From positions 1 to 37,739 of the forward strand of contig CAJVZW010000013.1 in the NCBI GenBank assembly GCA_913020085.1: a stretch of DNA of 37,739 nucleotides, read 5' to 3'. The DNA is from an uncultured Pseudomonadota bacterium. Its GTDB lineage: Bacteria > Pseudomonadota > Gammaproteobacteria > Comchoanobacterales > Comchoanobacteraceae. A program made the translations under genes and the position numbers. The notes beneath the pieces are model-generated. The model saw nothing but the letters and a program-made list of their open reading frames with translations, had not been told where the DNA came from and did not search any database. This document shows positions 18,230-26,695 of the stretch, piece after piece (position 1 is the first letter of the stretch; every line of letters begins with the position of its first letter).

Positions 18230-18706
18230 ATGTCACAACATCAGGATCAACACCGACCATTATTAAAATTAATCAATAACCCTTATGCAGATAATCCAGG
18301 CCTTGCTTGGATCAGCATTCTAATTCTGTGCTTATGTTTTTTTGTTCACTATTTTGGAGCCATCCTGAGCTTGATCACATGTGCTTTACTACACTTAGAT
18401 TTGTCATTTAACAAGATCCAGTTTAGCAGTTCCCATTTTATGATGATTTTCACAGCTGTAGTAGTAAATACTCTATTATCTTTGTCAAATTTTTACCTGT
18501 TCACAGCCCCCTTATCACTAACTATCTACTTACTGACTTCAAACTACTTAGTACAGCCTGAAATTAAAGAAGTTGTAAAGCGAGCAACCCCACCTGCAGC
18601 ATTGCCTCCTGCGTTAGAAACCTGTAAAAGCTGGAAGTCTGAAGGGCGCTCAAAACATCGTGAGGTCAAAAGGGAAGAAAATTTAAGCATGTCAAGTCAC
18701 GGTTAA
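18230..18706 (+). CDS. Unrecognised small inner-membrane protein
   Basis: I do not recognise this 158-residue protein. It has a polar N terminus, about three hydrophobic helices in residues 26-110, and a basic, hydrophilic C-terminal tail of about 45 residues that is probably cytoplasmic. An in-frame TTG at 18194 would add 12 residues, but it lies between the -35 and -10 boxes of a good promoter, so the ATG at 18230 is preferred; no strong Shine-Dalgarno sequence precedes it. It stands alone between pepN (divergent) and an ABC protein gene (convergent, 7 bases apart). Confidence 0.65.
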   Translation: MSQHQDQHRPLLKLINNPYADNPGLAWISILILCLCFFVHYFGAILSLITCALLHLDLSFNKIQFSSSHFMMIFTAVVVNTLLSLSNFYLFTAPLSLTIYLLTSNYLVQPEIKEVVKRATPPAALPPALETCKSWKSEGRSKHREVKREENLSMSSHG

Positions 18707-18713
18707 AATGATA

Positions 18714-20441
18714 TCAAATTCTATTTGTTGTAATTTCTCTTTCTTGCCCTTTCACACCATGCGATATTAACCAGACAGACAATTCATAATCTTTGCAAAT
18801 CTGATCTAATTTATCTTTTACTTGGGCGAATGTGCTTTCCGATAAAAAAGCAAAAAACTCATCAACAACAAGTAATTTTGGCTTGTTTGAAATATTGCCA
18901 AATGTTGACAGCAGTAAAAGAAATAGATCTAGCGCATCAAGCCCCTGAGATAATTCCACACCTCCGGAGAAGAGTCCTTTGAAATTGTTCTTTATTTTTT
19001 GGTATTGCTCGGCTTGTTTTTTACTTGCTGCCTGCTTTATAAGGTCTCTCATCCCTGCACCAAAATCGCTGAATGTCGCGGGCAAATAGATAACCTGACC
19101 TTGCTTGAAATTGCCCTGCCAAGCATCACATATCCTTTCCCCACCTGCAAGATTGGTAAATAGATATGTTTTCCCAATATTATTTTCTCCCTTAATACCG
19201 GTAATACCCGGCGAAATAGATAATCCTCCCTTGATACTATACTGTTTATTTCTGAACGTGAATTCATCAGGCAAATTTTGTTTAGACACATCGTTATTTC
19301 CTGATGGTAGCTCACTTGATGGCAGCGCAAGAGATATGCTGTCCATCGTCGCACTAAACTGGTTATAGCGATCAATGTCAGCCACTAGATCTAATATCAA
19401 ATGAACAAGCTTAATGGCACTATTGGCAATTAAATTCATTCGTGAGAAAACTACTTTTCCGGTAAAATAAAGCGCAGCGACAGTAATGGTAATCACAGGC
19501 TCAATAATTTGTCTCAGTCCCCATCGCAGCGCATTAATAACATTATCAAAAAATACCCTTGTTTGAGTTGTCCTGGATAATTCAACACTACTGTCATCGA
19601 TTAACTTTTTCTCCGCAGCAGCCCAGCCGAAATTTAATGTCAAATGACTCCTTCTAAAAAAGTGTGATAATTTATCCCTTAAATTCGCTTTGTCATCTCG
19701 ATATCTTTTCCATATATCTCCTGCAGCGTAACTTACAACGTCCAGTAGGAATTTCAAGGCAACAGCTAAACAAACAGACATTACAATCACGTATGGGGAA
19801 CATGAGAAAATTAAGTAGCAGCAGTATGCTATTAACAGCAGTGTAGTCACGGCATTGAATAAAATATTCACTCCCGCGGTAACACAATCCTCAACGTTCT
19901 GCTCAATGATCTGAGGAATATTATTTACATCATCTTTATAAGGTTTTCTTGAGGCAACATCAGAAAACCACATACTCACAAATCCCTGACGCCACTTAAT
20001 AATGACCTGGCTTTTCATAAAACGAGTCACGAGCTCAGTCCCAATTTCAAGCAGCTTAAATGCGATCAGCATAAATCCTGCACTGTAAAAAATGGACTGT
20101 TCTATATTTACCAGGGATCTCCAGAAAAGCGCCTCAAATAAACTAAATTTGACAAAAATATAGATTAAAAATATTTGTAACAGAATAGTTGCTAGTGCAT
20201 AAAGACCAATGCTTCTGCGGATATCTTTTGGAAGATGAACAAACCCAAATTTTTCTATTTTACTCTGTGGCGCAGTTATTCCCCAGATCAATTGGTATAA
20301 TCTTGGAAGCAGCGATGTCCCATTTGCTTTTGGCACGACAAAATAGGCAACGGGATAAAATATCCAGCCAAAAAGCCATTTTAGCAAGCCAAGTAAAGTC
20401 AGCTGGTTGTGAGAAGAATGCGTTTGAGGTTTTTTACTCAT
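18714..20441 (-). CDS. Divergent YddA/SbmA/ABCD-like ABC transporter, permease fused to ATPase
   Basis: This 575-residue protein has membrane helices from about 80 to 350 and a C-terminal ATPase-like domain. The stretch SQVIIKWRQGFVSMWF (144-159), followed by NNIPQIIEQNVEDCV, matches the conserved IRWRxWLT...NPDQRIxED pattern of the YddA/SbmA/ABCD membrane domain. Walker A is GENNIGKT (418-425), Walker B LLVVDE (523-528) and the switch His H561. The signature is degraded to LSQGL (498-502) and the Q-loop reads YLPA instead of YLPQ, so ATPase activity may be weak or unusual. YddA/SbmA relatives move peptides or cobalamin. A TTGACA promoter lies so close to the ATG that the mRNA may be leaderless. 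Confidence 0.8.
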   Translation of the reverse strand: MSKKPQTHSSHNQLTLLGLLKWLFGWIFYPVAYFVVPKANGTSLLPRLYQLIWGITAPQSKIEKFGFVHLPKDIRRSIGLYALATILLQIFLIYIFVKFSLFEALFWRSLVNIEQSIFYSAGFMLIAFKLLEIGTELVTRFMKSQVIIKWRQGFVSMWFSDVASRKPYKDDVNNIPQIIEQNVEDCVTAGVNILFNAVTTLLLIAYCCYLIFSCSPYVIVMSVCLAVALKFLLDVVSYAAGDIWKRYRDDKANLRDKLSHFFRRSHLTLNFGWAAAEKKLIDDSSVELSRTTQTRVFFDNVINALRWGLRQIIEPVITITVAALYFTGKVVFSRMNLIANSAIKLVHLILDLVADIDRYNQFSATMDSISLALPSSELPSGNNDVSKQNLPDEFTFRNKQYSIKGGLSISPGITGIKGENNIGKTYLFTNLAGGERICDAWQGNFKQGQVIYLPATFSDFGAGMRDLIKQAASKKQAEQYQKIKNNFKGLFSGGVELSQGLDALDLFLLLLSTFGNISNKPKLLVVDEFFAFLSESTFAQVKDKLDQICKDYELSVWLISHGVKGQEREITTNRI

Positions 20442-20447
20442 AGCTGC

Positions 20448-20476
20448 ATCGTATTTGAAACCTTGATATCTGTCAA
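20448..20476 (-). promoter_or_regulatory. Sigma70-like promoter placed for a near-leaderless transcript
   Basis: On the minus strand a perfect TTGACA (20476-20471), 17 bases, then TACGAT (20453-20448, 4 of 6 consensus) lies only six bases before the ATG at 20441. The transcription start would fall at or next to the start codon, and no Shine-Dalgarno sequence is present. Confidence 0.5.
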
Positions 20477-20500
20477 CTGAGTAAATGCTGAGCTATTAAA

Positions 20501-21310
20501 TCAGGGCTGACAAGTAGGACAATAAAATGTTGATCTTCCTGTCATTTTAATATTTTTTATTTTTTGCTGACATTTTCTGCATTCTTTGCCCTCTCGGCCA
20601 TATACATCTAGTTTTGTTTGGAAATATCCAGGACTACTCGCGCCAGAAACAAAATCTCTAAGCGTTGTTCCGCCAACCTTGATAGCAAAACTCATCACGG
20701 ATTTGATTGCATCAGCAAGATTGTCACACATCCGTTTAGTAATCTTCCCTGCATGCTTTTGAGGACAGATCCCAGCCTTGAATAATGCCTCACAAGCATA
20801 AATATTACCCACTCCCGTCACAACTTTCCCATTCATAATAAGTGACTTAATTGGGCATTTTTTCCCTCTTGCCAATTGATATAAGACAGACCCTGAAAAC
20901 TCATCTGATAGCGGCTCAACGCCCATGGTTCGGATCAGTTCATGATTTTCCCAATCATCTGCCCATAATACACATCCAAAGCGTCTTGGATCATGGTATC
21001 GTAAGCGATATTTATCAAAACCAAGCTCTAAATGATCATGTTTACGCCAAGGCGTCTTATCTGAGACAATCCTTAAAGAGCCACTCATCCCAAGGTGAAC
21101 AATTAAGGCCCCATCTGAGAATATAAATACAAGATATTTCCCGCGTCGATTAAGCGCCATACATTGCTTGTTAAGCATCAGGCTAGCAAGCTGTTTTGGA
21201 ACCTCCCAGCGCAGGTCAAATCGTTTTACGTTGACAAGACTAACCGTTTTCCCAACGCAACAATCAATGATAGCTTGGCGCGTGGTTTCAACTTCAGGCA
21301 ATTCTGGCAT
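20501..21310 (-). CDS. mutM: Formamidopyrimidine-DNA glycosylase (Fpg)
   Basis: This 269-residue base-excision repair enzyme removes 8-oxoguanine and other oxidised purines and nicks the abasic site; it has the same length as the E. coli protein. The N terminus MPELPEVE carries the catalytic P2 and E3, which also fixes the start. The C-terminal zinc finger uses C244, C247, C264 and C267, and the conserved GVGNIYACEALF and TLRDF segments are present. The gene lies 13 bases downstream of the cyclophilin gene on the same strand, so cotranscription is likely. Confidence 0.97.
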   Translation of the reverse strand: MPELPEVETTRQAIIDCCVGKTVSLVNVKRFDLRWEVPKQLASLMLNKQCMALNRRGKYLVFIFSDGALIVHLGMSGSLRIVSDKTPWRKHDHLELGFDKYRLRYHDPRRFGCVLWADDWENHELIRTMGVEPLSDEFSGSVLYQLARGKKCPIKSLIMNGKVVTGVGNIYACEALFKAGICPQKHAGKITKRMCDNLADAIKSVMSFAIKVGGTTLRDFVSGASSPGYFQTKLDVYGREGKECRKCQQKIKNIKMTGRSTFYCPTCQP

Positions 21311-21323
21311 TTAAAATAGAGAT

Positions 21324-21839
21324 CTAGTTTGGCGATTCAATCAAGGTCATCTTGATGATTTTATCTGGATTATCGACAACGCCTGAGCCACTTGCTCCGC
21401 GTTTAATTTTATCAACAAAATCCATCCCCTGTGTTACTTGACCCCAGACAGTGTACTGACCATCCAGCCAAGGAGCAGCCTCAAAGCAAATGAAGAACTG
21501 ACTGTCTCCGCTATCAGGATCTTGAGAACGTGCCATTGATACGGTACCGCGTACGTGCTTTGCATCACTGAACTCTGCTTTAATATTCTGCCCAGATCCA
21601 CCCGTTCCATTGCCCTGTGGATCACCGGTCTGAGCCATAAAACCATCGATCACTCGGTGAAAGTATAACCCATCATAAAAACCACTTTTAACCAGCTCTT
21701 TAATTCTTGCGACATGGTTCGGTGCCAGCTCAGGCTTTAACTCGATGACAACTATGCCATCCTTAAGTTGTAATTCAATTTTATCAGCGGCCATAATCCA
21801 TCCTCCCAGTAACATTAATATCAGTAAGATCTTTTTCAT
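21324..21839 (-). CDS. Periplasmic cyclophilin-type peptidyl-prolyl isomerase (PpiA-like)
   Basis: This roughly 171-residue protein has an N-terminal signal peptide (MKKILLILMLLGGWIMAA) and a complete cyclophilin domain. Visible are FHRVIDGFMAQTGDPQGNGTGG, with the active-site Arg and Gln, the QFFICF strand, and the substrate-pocket Trp in PWLDGQYTVWGQV. It would speed prolyl isomerisation during folding of periplasmic proteins. Three consecutive ATG codons occur at 21845, 21842 and 21839. The GAGGAG Shine-Dalgarno sequence is only 2 bases before the first but 8 before the third, so the third is preferred. A good promoter lies upstream, and mutM follows closely. Confidence 0.93.
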   Translation of the reverse strand: MKKILLILMLLGGWIMAADKIELQLKDGIVVIELKPELAPNHVARIKELVKSGFYDGLYFHRVIDGFMAQTGDPQGNGTGGSGQNIKAEFSDAKHVRGTVSMARSQDPDSGDSQFFICFEAAPWLDGQYTVWGQVTQGMDFVDKIKRGASGSGVVDNPDKIIKMTLIESPN

Positions 21840-21861
21840 CATCACTCCTCAGTCGTCACTT

Positions 21862-21891
21862 ATTATACCTACAACAGCAACAGGAATTCAA
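21862..21891 (-). promoter_or_regulatory. Sigma70-like promoter for the cyclophilin-mutM unit
   Basis: On the minus strand TTGAAT (21891-21886), 18 bases, then a perfect TATAAT (21867-21862) precedes the cyclophilin start by about 20 bases, with GAGGAG in between. Spacing and boxes fit a sigma70 promoter. Confidence 0.6.
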
Positions 21892-21939
21892 ACGGACAAA
21901 AAAGTGCTTTAAATTCATGAATTAACATGCCAAATGGCG

Positions 21940-21945
21940 TATAAT
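21940..21945 (+). promoter_or_regulatory. -10 element close to the FAD oxidoreductase start
   Basis: A perfect TATAAT ends 13 bases before the ATG at 21959, which implies a leader of only about 7 bases. No good -35 box lies at 16-18 bases, so the promoter would be weak or dependent on an activator. No clear Shine-Dalgarno sequence precedes the ATG. Confidence 0.4.
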
Positions 21946-21958
21946 TAAAATAAAGAAT

Positions 21959-23290
21959 ATGAAAAATTTTCCAGTAATAATAGTCGGTTCAGGGATATGC
22001 GGATTGTTCTCCGCCTTACGCTTAGTTGAAAGAAAAATCAGTGTTTGTATCCTAGAAGCATCTAGCTCTCCAGGTGGACGCGTCTGTACTACTTATCAAG
22101 CTGATACCCCGATTGAAACTGGCCTGGATTGGATCCCAACACTGCCAAATGACCATCGTTTAACTGAGTATTTTCATTTACTCTCCCCTCAGAAAGATGA
22201 CCTTATTTATACTGAAATTTGTTCAGATGATATGATTTTTTTCAAAAGAGACTACCATCCTCTAGAGGATCAACTGCTTGACCAGGTAATCTTTAATATT
22301 GTTAGTGATATTGAAGATATCCATCAAGAAACCGATTTATTTGACGAGTGCCTGACGCTGAGCGAAGCCCTTGGATATGTATCAAGCTATGCCTCCAAAG
22401 AAGAAAATCTTAAGCGATCCATTCTTTATACACTTCAATCCCCCTACTCATCTGGAAAAATCGAGAAACACCTCGGATCATCAGAGCCAAATATTGAGTT
22501 AGGGCGAAATATTTCAAAAAGAGGTTTATCTCATATCATTCGGCAAATCATCTCCCATATTAGAAAATTAGCGAAAGATAACAACACCCTCTTTGAAATC
22601 AAGTACAACCAGGCTGTCACTAAAATCACCACAGTGAGTGCTGATCATGTCAATGTTGTAACAAATGAACATGCATACCAATGCAAAAGACTACTATGTA
22701 CACTAAGCGGTGATATGATCGAAGCACAAACAATTCAGTTCAACCCCCAGCTTCCTAAACAGGTTTCTAAAAGAATCCACCAGGCTAAATCTGCAACAAT
22801 CGAAAAATTGTTAATTTATTATAATCAACCCATAACAACCGACAAAAAGTATATTTTAATAGAAACTGATAATCCCGATAAGCCAGATTTTTACATCAAC
22901 TATCAAAGTATTTATCCTCAACGGCCACAGTGTCTTGCAAAAGTCATTACTCATGACCAATCAATTAATACCCAGAACATAAATATTATTAACTGCTTAG
23001 ACTCACTTGAGAGGTGTCTAGATATACCTAAGTCTAAATGTGATAGGGAGAAAACCACTATAATTAGGGCTAAAAACGATCGCTGGCTACAAAGTACATT
23101 TAATTACATAGATGAGGCCCCAGGGAAGAGAACCAATAACGCCGTTGGCCATCCCCCACTTTTTTTCTCAAATGAAACATTCGCCAGTGAGTTCGCTGGG
23201 AGTGTATTAGCCGCTGTTGACGCAGGCATACATGTTGCTAATCGAATTAGCAAGAGTTTTCATGGCGGTGACAATAAGAAACTGGCCTAA
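21959..23290 (+). CDS. FAD-dependent amine-oxidase-like oxidoreductase
   Basis: This 443-residue flavoenzyme-like protein has an N-terminal Rossmann FAD site: VGSGICG (G10, G12, G15), the adenosine-ribose-binding E33, and GGRV at 39-42, the pattern of monoamine/polyamine oxidases, phytoene desaturases and related NAD(P)-binding proteins. Near the C terminus FASEFAGSVLAAVDAGIHVA is like the flavin-contacting end segment of amine oxidases. It has no signal peptide and no membrane helix. The middle substrate domain is divergent, so the substrate cannot be named. It ends in a 4-base overlap with a convergent rhodanese gene. Confidence 0.8.
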   Translation: MKNFPVIIVGSGICGLFSALRLVERKISVCILEASSSPGGRVCTTYQADTPIETGLDWIPTLPNDHRLTEYFHLLSPQKDDLIYTEICSDDMIFFKRDYHPLEDQLLDQVIFNIVSDIEDIHQETDLFDECLTLSEALGYVSSYASKEENLKRSILYTLQSPYSSGKIEKHLGSSEPNIELGRNISKRGLSHIIRQIISHIRKLAKDNNTLFEIKYNQAVTKITTVSADHVNVVTNEHAYQCKRLLCTLSGDMIEAQTIQFNPQLPKQVSKRIHQAKSATIEKLLIYYNQPITTDKKYILIETDNPDKPDFYINYQSIYPQRPQCLAKVITHDQSINTQNINIINCLDSLERCLDIPKSKCDREKTTIIRAKNDRWLQSTFNYIDEAPGKRTNNAVGHPPLFFSNETFASEFAGSVLAAVDAGIHVANRISKSFHGGDNKKLA

Positions 23291-23610
23291 AGCGCGGTAG
23301 GAATTTGTAGTTGGTATCCCTCACATTGCCAGCTGGCAATGCCTCCTGTTAGGTTAAAACAGTTAAGATCAGGAAACTTTTTAAGCAGTATCTGGCAAGC
23401 CTTCTCACTTCTGACCCCCGCTTGGCAGTATATAACTGTGGGAATGGGCTGATCTGAGAAATCCAGACTATCGATATCAGCCAATGGAATTAGGTTTGCT
23501 TTTGGGATGATCCCTTGGTCTGTCTCATAGGGCTGGCGTACATCAATTACGATGAGCGCTTTCTTACTATTGATCCAATCATTTAATTGCTTAGAAGATA
23601 TTTCCTGCAT
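23287..23610 (-). CDS. Single-domain rhodanese (GlpE/PspE-like sulfurtransferase)
   Basis: This 107-residue cytoplasmic protein is one rhodanese domain: VIDVRQPYE early, then the catalytic loop YCQAGVRS with C62 as the sulfur-accepting cysteine, then a C-terminal NLTGGIASWQ motif. It would transfer sulfane sulfur from thiosulfate or another donor to cyanide or thiols. The length equals GlpE (108). A GGGGAG Shine-Dalgarno sequence supports the start. It lies 15 bases after the membrane orphan on the same strand. Confidence 0.92.
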   Translation of the reverse strand: MQEISSKQLNDWINSKKALIVIDVRQPYETDQGIIPKANLIPLADIDSLDFSDQPIPTVIYCQAGVRSEKACQILLKKFPDLNCFNLTGGIASWQCEGYQLQIPTAL

Positions 23611-23625
23611 TGACTCCCCTTTTGT

Positions 23626-24351
23626 TTACACCTTATTGAGCTTACTAAAATCTAACGTAGGACGATCAATTCTGGACCGTATCATCTTGTTGTGTTGATC
23701 ATCTTGAAATCTCATTAAGCCCGACCCATTTAACAACCTTTGCTCTTCTTGATTAGATGGCACAGAGCCTTCAAACATTGAATCTTTTTTTTGATCTTTT
23801 TCAGCACTGATATCTAGTAATGCCGTACTCATCATATCTAATTTTATACCAATATTTGCAAGAATTATACACATTGCAATGAAACTACCATAAACTCCTA
23901 TATTGGAATAAAAAGAAACATGGGTGAAAAGCTCTAAAAGTATCAATATCGTGAAGGGGATCGCCACAGGTGGAAGCCATCTAACTGCAAGTGCCTCTGG
24001 ATTATTAACAAAGTAGTCAAAATTCTCTTTCGTGATTCTTTGGCTACCAGAAATAACCAAACTGTTGTTTGTTTGCTCACAATCACAACCCAGCGCTTTA
24101 AATGCTTCTGCAATTAAAATACGCTGTGCTTCAGTACATGTTTTATAGTTACCAATCCTAGCACCGTGTGGAATGATAATTGTCGAATTAACTAATCTTA
24201 AGTCGTTAAATTGTACACCATTGTTAAATGCAATATATGAGTTCTCAAATGTGCACTTTTTTTTGAATACTGGCCTTAAATATTGAGTAAATGGCTGCTG
24301 AGGCGTACCCATATCTTTTTTTGCAAAATCTGTTTTGAATGTCTGAATCAT
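23626..24351 (-). CDS. Unrecognised two-helix membrane protein
   Basis: I do not recognise this 241-residue protein. The N-terminal half is soluble-looking with a Cys pair (CDCE), two strongly hydrophobic helices lie at about 145-190 (IPFTILILLELFTH and SFIAMCIILANIGIK), and the last 50 residues are polar and charged. There is no signal peptide. The topology suggests an inner-membrane protein with both ends in the cytoplasm. It sits between dus and the rhodanese gene on the same strand and could be cotranscribed with them. Confidence 0.7.
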   Translation of the reverse strand: MIQTFKTDFAKKDMGTPQQPFTQYLRPVFKKKCTFENSYIAFNNGVQFNDLRLVNSTIIIPHGARIGNYKTCTEAQRILIAEAFKALGCDCEQTNNSLVISGSQRITKENFDYFVNNPEALAVRWLPPVAIPFTILILLELFTHVSFYSNIGVYGSFIAMCIILANIGIKLDMMSTALLDISAEKDQKKDSMFEGSVPSNQEEQRLLNGSGLMRFQDDQHNKMIRSRIDRPTLDFSKLNKV

Positions 24352-24388
24352 AACTGTCCATGTCTATAGAATCATTATAATATAAATC

Positions 24389-25357
24389 CTAAAAATTTCC
24401 GGACGATTCAAGTTGCTCTAATGTTTTTGCTTGCCTGACTTTTTGCAGCAGATCCTCCTTCTGCGGCCAACCCTTGGTATAATATTTTATAAGCCCATAG
24501 GCGTTGTTAAGCGCAAAACGCTCATCTTGAATCATTGCAAGACGGTTGATATGCTCAAGAAAAATCTCCCAGCAAAGCTCTGTGTGCGGTTTAAAATCAT
24601 TGTCTGTGATACCTAGCCCTTTTTGTATGTTTTGTATCAACCACGGCGCTCCCACTGATGCTCGTGAGATCATAACGCCCTCACAGCCAATATTAAGAAA
24701 ATGCCTTACTGAGTCAGGTGTATTTGCATCACCATTCCCTATAACAGGCAGGCCAAGTTCCTTCACAAAATGCTTAATCTGTGGCAGATTACATGGGATA
24801 TCATATCCGTCTCGGTAGTTTCTGCCATGGATTACCACGAAATCAGGAGATGCGTCCTGCAGCGCCTTTATCACACGATCGTTGTATCGATCATCACTGG
24901 TGCCATCAACTCGAATCTTAACACTCACACATCGATCGGTTGAATTTTTCATCGTTTTGATCAAATTCGACAAGAGATCTGGGGCAGCCAGCAAGCTTGA
25001 CCCTTGTTTACGCTGTCTGATTTTTTTAACAGGACAGCCTGCATTTATATCGATAATACTTACTGGTAACTGATTAATCGTATCACATGCCAGCGCTGTC
25101 TCATTCACATCACTGGATGCAATTTGAAAACAAAGTGGGCCTTCACCTGGATCAACAGATAGAAACCGCGACTTGATTTGACTGCTTCCTGATAATATTG
25201 TTTTGCATGACGTCATTTCACCATATACCCACGCTGGTTGACTATATCGCCATATTAGGGACCTAAATATATGATTGCTCACTCCAGCAAGCGGGCCTTG
25301 GACAATTCGAAATTGTCGTAACCGGTCGAGTAATTGTTGTTTAGAATAAATTTTCAC
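24389..25357 (-). CDS. tRNA-dihydrouridine synthase (Dus family)
   Basis: This 322-residue FMN enzyme would reduce uridine to dihydrouridine in tRNA D or variable loops. It shows the family order: GPLAGVSNHIFR at 21-32, catalytic C108 in NAGCPVKK, VKIRV with K147, VIHGR with H177, the phosphate-binding IGNGD at 216-220, and GVMISRASVGAPW at 237-249. The helical C-terminal tRNA-binding domain follows. The start is a GTG at 25357, since no ATG lies between it and the first conserved block; the upstream Shine-Dalgarno sequence is weak. The subfamily is uncertain: the RKxGSSLL stretch is DusB-like, but the sequence is divergent. Confidence 0.92.
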   Translation of the reverse strand: MKIYSKQQLLDRLRQFRIVQGPLAGVSNHIFRSLIWRYSQPAWVYGEMTSCKTILSGSSQIKSRFLSVDPGEGPLCFQIASSDVNETALACDTINQLPVSIIDINAGCPVKKIRQRKQGSSLLAAPDLLSNLIKTMKNSTDRCVSVKIRVDGTSDDRYNDRVIKALQDASPDFVVIHGRNYRDGYDIPCNLPQIKHFVKELGLPVIGNGDANTPDSVRHFLNIGCEGVMISRASVGAPWLIQNIQKGLGITDNDFKPHTELCWEIFLEHINRLAMIQDERFALNNAYGLIKYYTKGWPQKEDLLQKVRQAKTLEQLESSGNF

Positions 25358-25453
25358 TTTAAATCTTGCTTTAATGACACAACTTTACCAAATATTTAAT
25401 AATATATCATGATAAAAACATTCGGTTATTTTATTTTTTTATGAATTATTGTA

Positions 25454-25459
25454 TATAAT
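25454..25459 (+). promoter_or_regulatory. -10 element upstream of the Bcr/CflA-like transporter
   Basis: A perfect TATAAT lies in a very AT-rich intergenic region, 21 bases before the ATG at 25481. The base at the right distance for a -35 box is only a weak TTATTT. It would give a transcript starting near 25466, making the TTG at 25469 an unlikely start codon. Confidence 0.35.
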
Positions 25460-25480
25460 AAAAAAAATTTGACTCATTCT

Positions 25481-26695
25481 ATGCACATCAATACACGACT
25501 CACCCCGACGCTTATCACACTGCTTATCGCAGCATCGGAAATTGCTATTTGCTTTAACTCCGTATTGCTGCCTGACATTAAAGGCGCATTTCAAATTAAT
25601 GAGGCAACGGCTCAAAGTACTGTATCAATTGGTTTATTTGCCCTTGGCTTTTCTGGAGTGGTATATGGGGCTATCTCTGACTGCGTAGGAAGAAAACCGA
25701 TGTTTTTGATAAGTATTGCTGTGTTTTGTATAGCAAGTATCCTATGCGTGAATGCTCAGCGCATTGAAGTATTTCTATTTGCCCGGTTTTTACAAGGTAT
25801 TGGATCGGGTGCCAGCTGGATTGTTGGGAATGCGTGCCTTAAGGACATCTTTTTTCAAGATGCCTACACGCGTGTAATGAATTATATCCATGCAATAGCA
25901 GGCATCATTCCTGCAGTAGCGCCCATTCTTGGATCAAAACTTGCTGTTATTATTGGTTGGAGATCCTGTTTTTCAGTTCTGGCCATTGTGGGGGCCATAA
26001 CCTGGCTGGGCATATTCTTTTTTCAGCAAGAAACACTAAAACAAAAGAAACAACTGTCCGCAGCCTTGATCATTGATGAATATAAGACATTGGCAAAAAA
26101 CTTTAAATTCCAGATCTATTTAGTCATTAAAGTTATCTCTGTGATGATAATTTTCGTAGAGACCAGTAATAATTCATTAATCCTGGTTGATTATTTAGGG
26201 GTCAGTCCATCTGCGTATGGCTATTATGTCCTTCCTGGATTTATTGCGTATATCATCGCGAACCTTATTAGCTCTTATTTAACAGGAAAGGTGAATATTA
26301 ATCACCTTCTTGCTGTGGGATTAGTGTTTATCATATTAAGCCAAATTGCTACATTGCTTTTGCCCTCCACACTACAGAGCAGCCCATTAGCAGTACAGTT
26401 AGCCAAGGCAAGTACTTATATGGGACTAGGATTTATCTTTGGTAATGCCACGGCAATGGTTGTGTCAAGCGCCTCAAACTGTCCTGGTAGTGCATCAGCC
26501 ATCATGATTGGGCTAGAAATGCTGTTTAGCTCAATCGGCATCAGTCTTGAATCAATATTTTTTGATGGATCAATTGTTCCTGTGACGCAGTTCACTCTTG
26601 TTAGTGCGATCATCGCTATGTCTGTGCTTTATTTAAGCCGGGACTTTTTACAGCAGGTTGGAACTGGGTCTAACCCTCCTTCTGCCCATGGGTGA
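25481..26695 (+). CDS. Bcr/CflA-type MFS transporter
   Basis: This 404-residue 12-helix inner-membrane transporter belongs to the drug:proton antiporter group. The N-terminal LLPDIKGAFQINEATAQSTVSIGLFALG followed by GAISDCVGRKPMFL (motif A) and FLFARFLQGIGSGASW matches Bcr/CflA proteins, which export antibiotics, sulfonamides or amino acids such as cysteine. An in-frame TTG at 25469 would add four residues, but the promoter position favours the ATG. The last 67 bases overlap yidD on the other strand and encode only the polar tail after the last helix. Confidence 0.88.
   Translation: MHINTRLTPTLITLLIAASEIAICFNSVLLPDIKGAFQINEATAQSTVSIGLFALGFSGVVYGAISDCVGRKPMFLISIAVFCIASILCVNAQRIEVFLFARFLQGIGSGASWIVGNACLKDIFFQDAYTRVMNYIHAIAGIIPAVAPILGSKLAVIIGWRSCFSVLAIVGAITWLGIFFFQQETLKQKKQLSAALIIDEYKTLAKNFKFQIYLVIKVISVMIIFVETSNNSLILVDYLGVSPSAYGYYVLPGFIAYIIANLISSYLTGKVNINHLLAVGLVFIILSQIATLLLPSTLQSSPLAVQLAKASTYMGLGFIFGNATAMVVSSASNCPGSASAIMIGLEMLFSSIGISLESIFFDGSIVPVTQFTLVSAIIAMSVLYLSRDFLQQVGTGSNPPSAHG

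Noticed and set aside
25421-25445. T-rich run upstream of the Bcr/CflA-like gene as a terminator
   Set aside because: No GC-rich stem precedes the T run, and no gene on that strand ends nearby; it is AT-rich promoter DNA.
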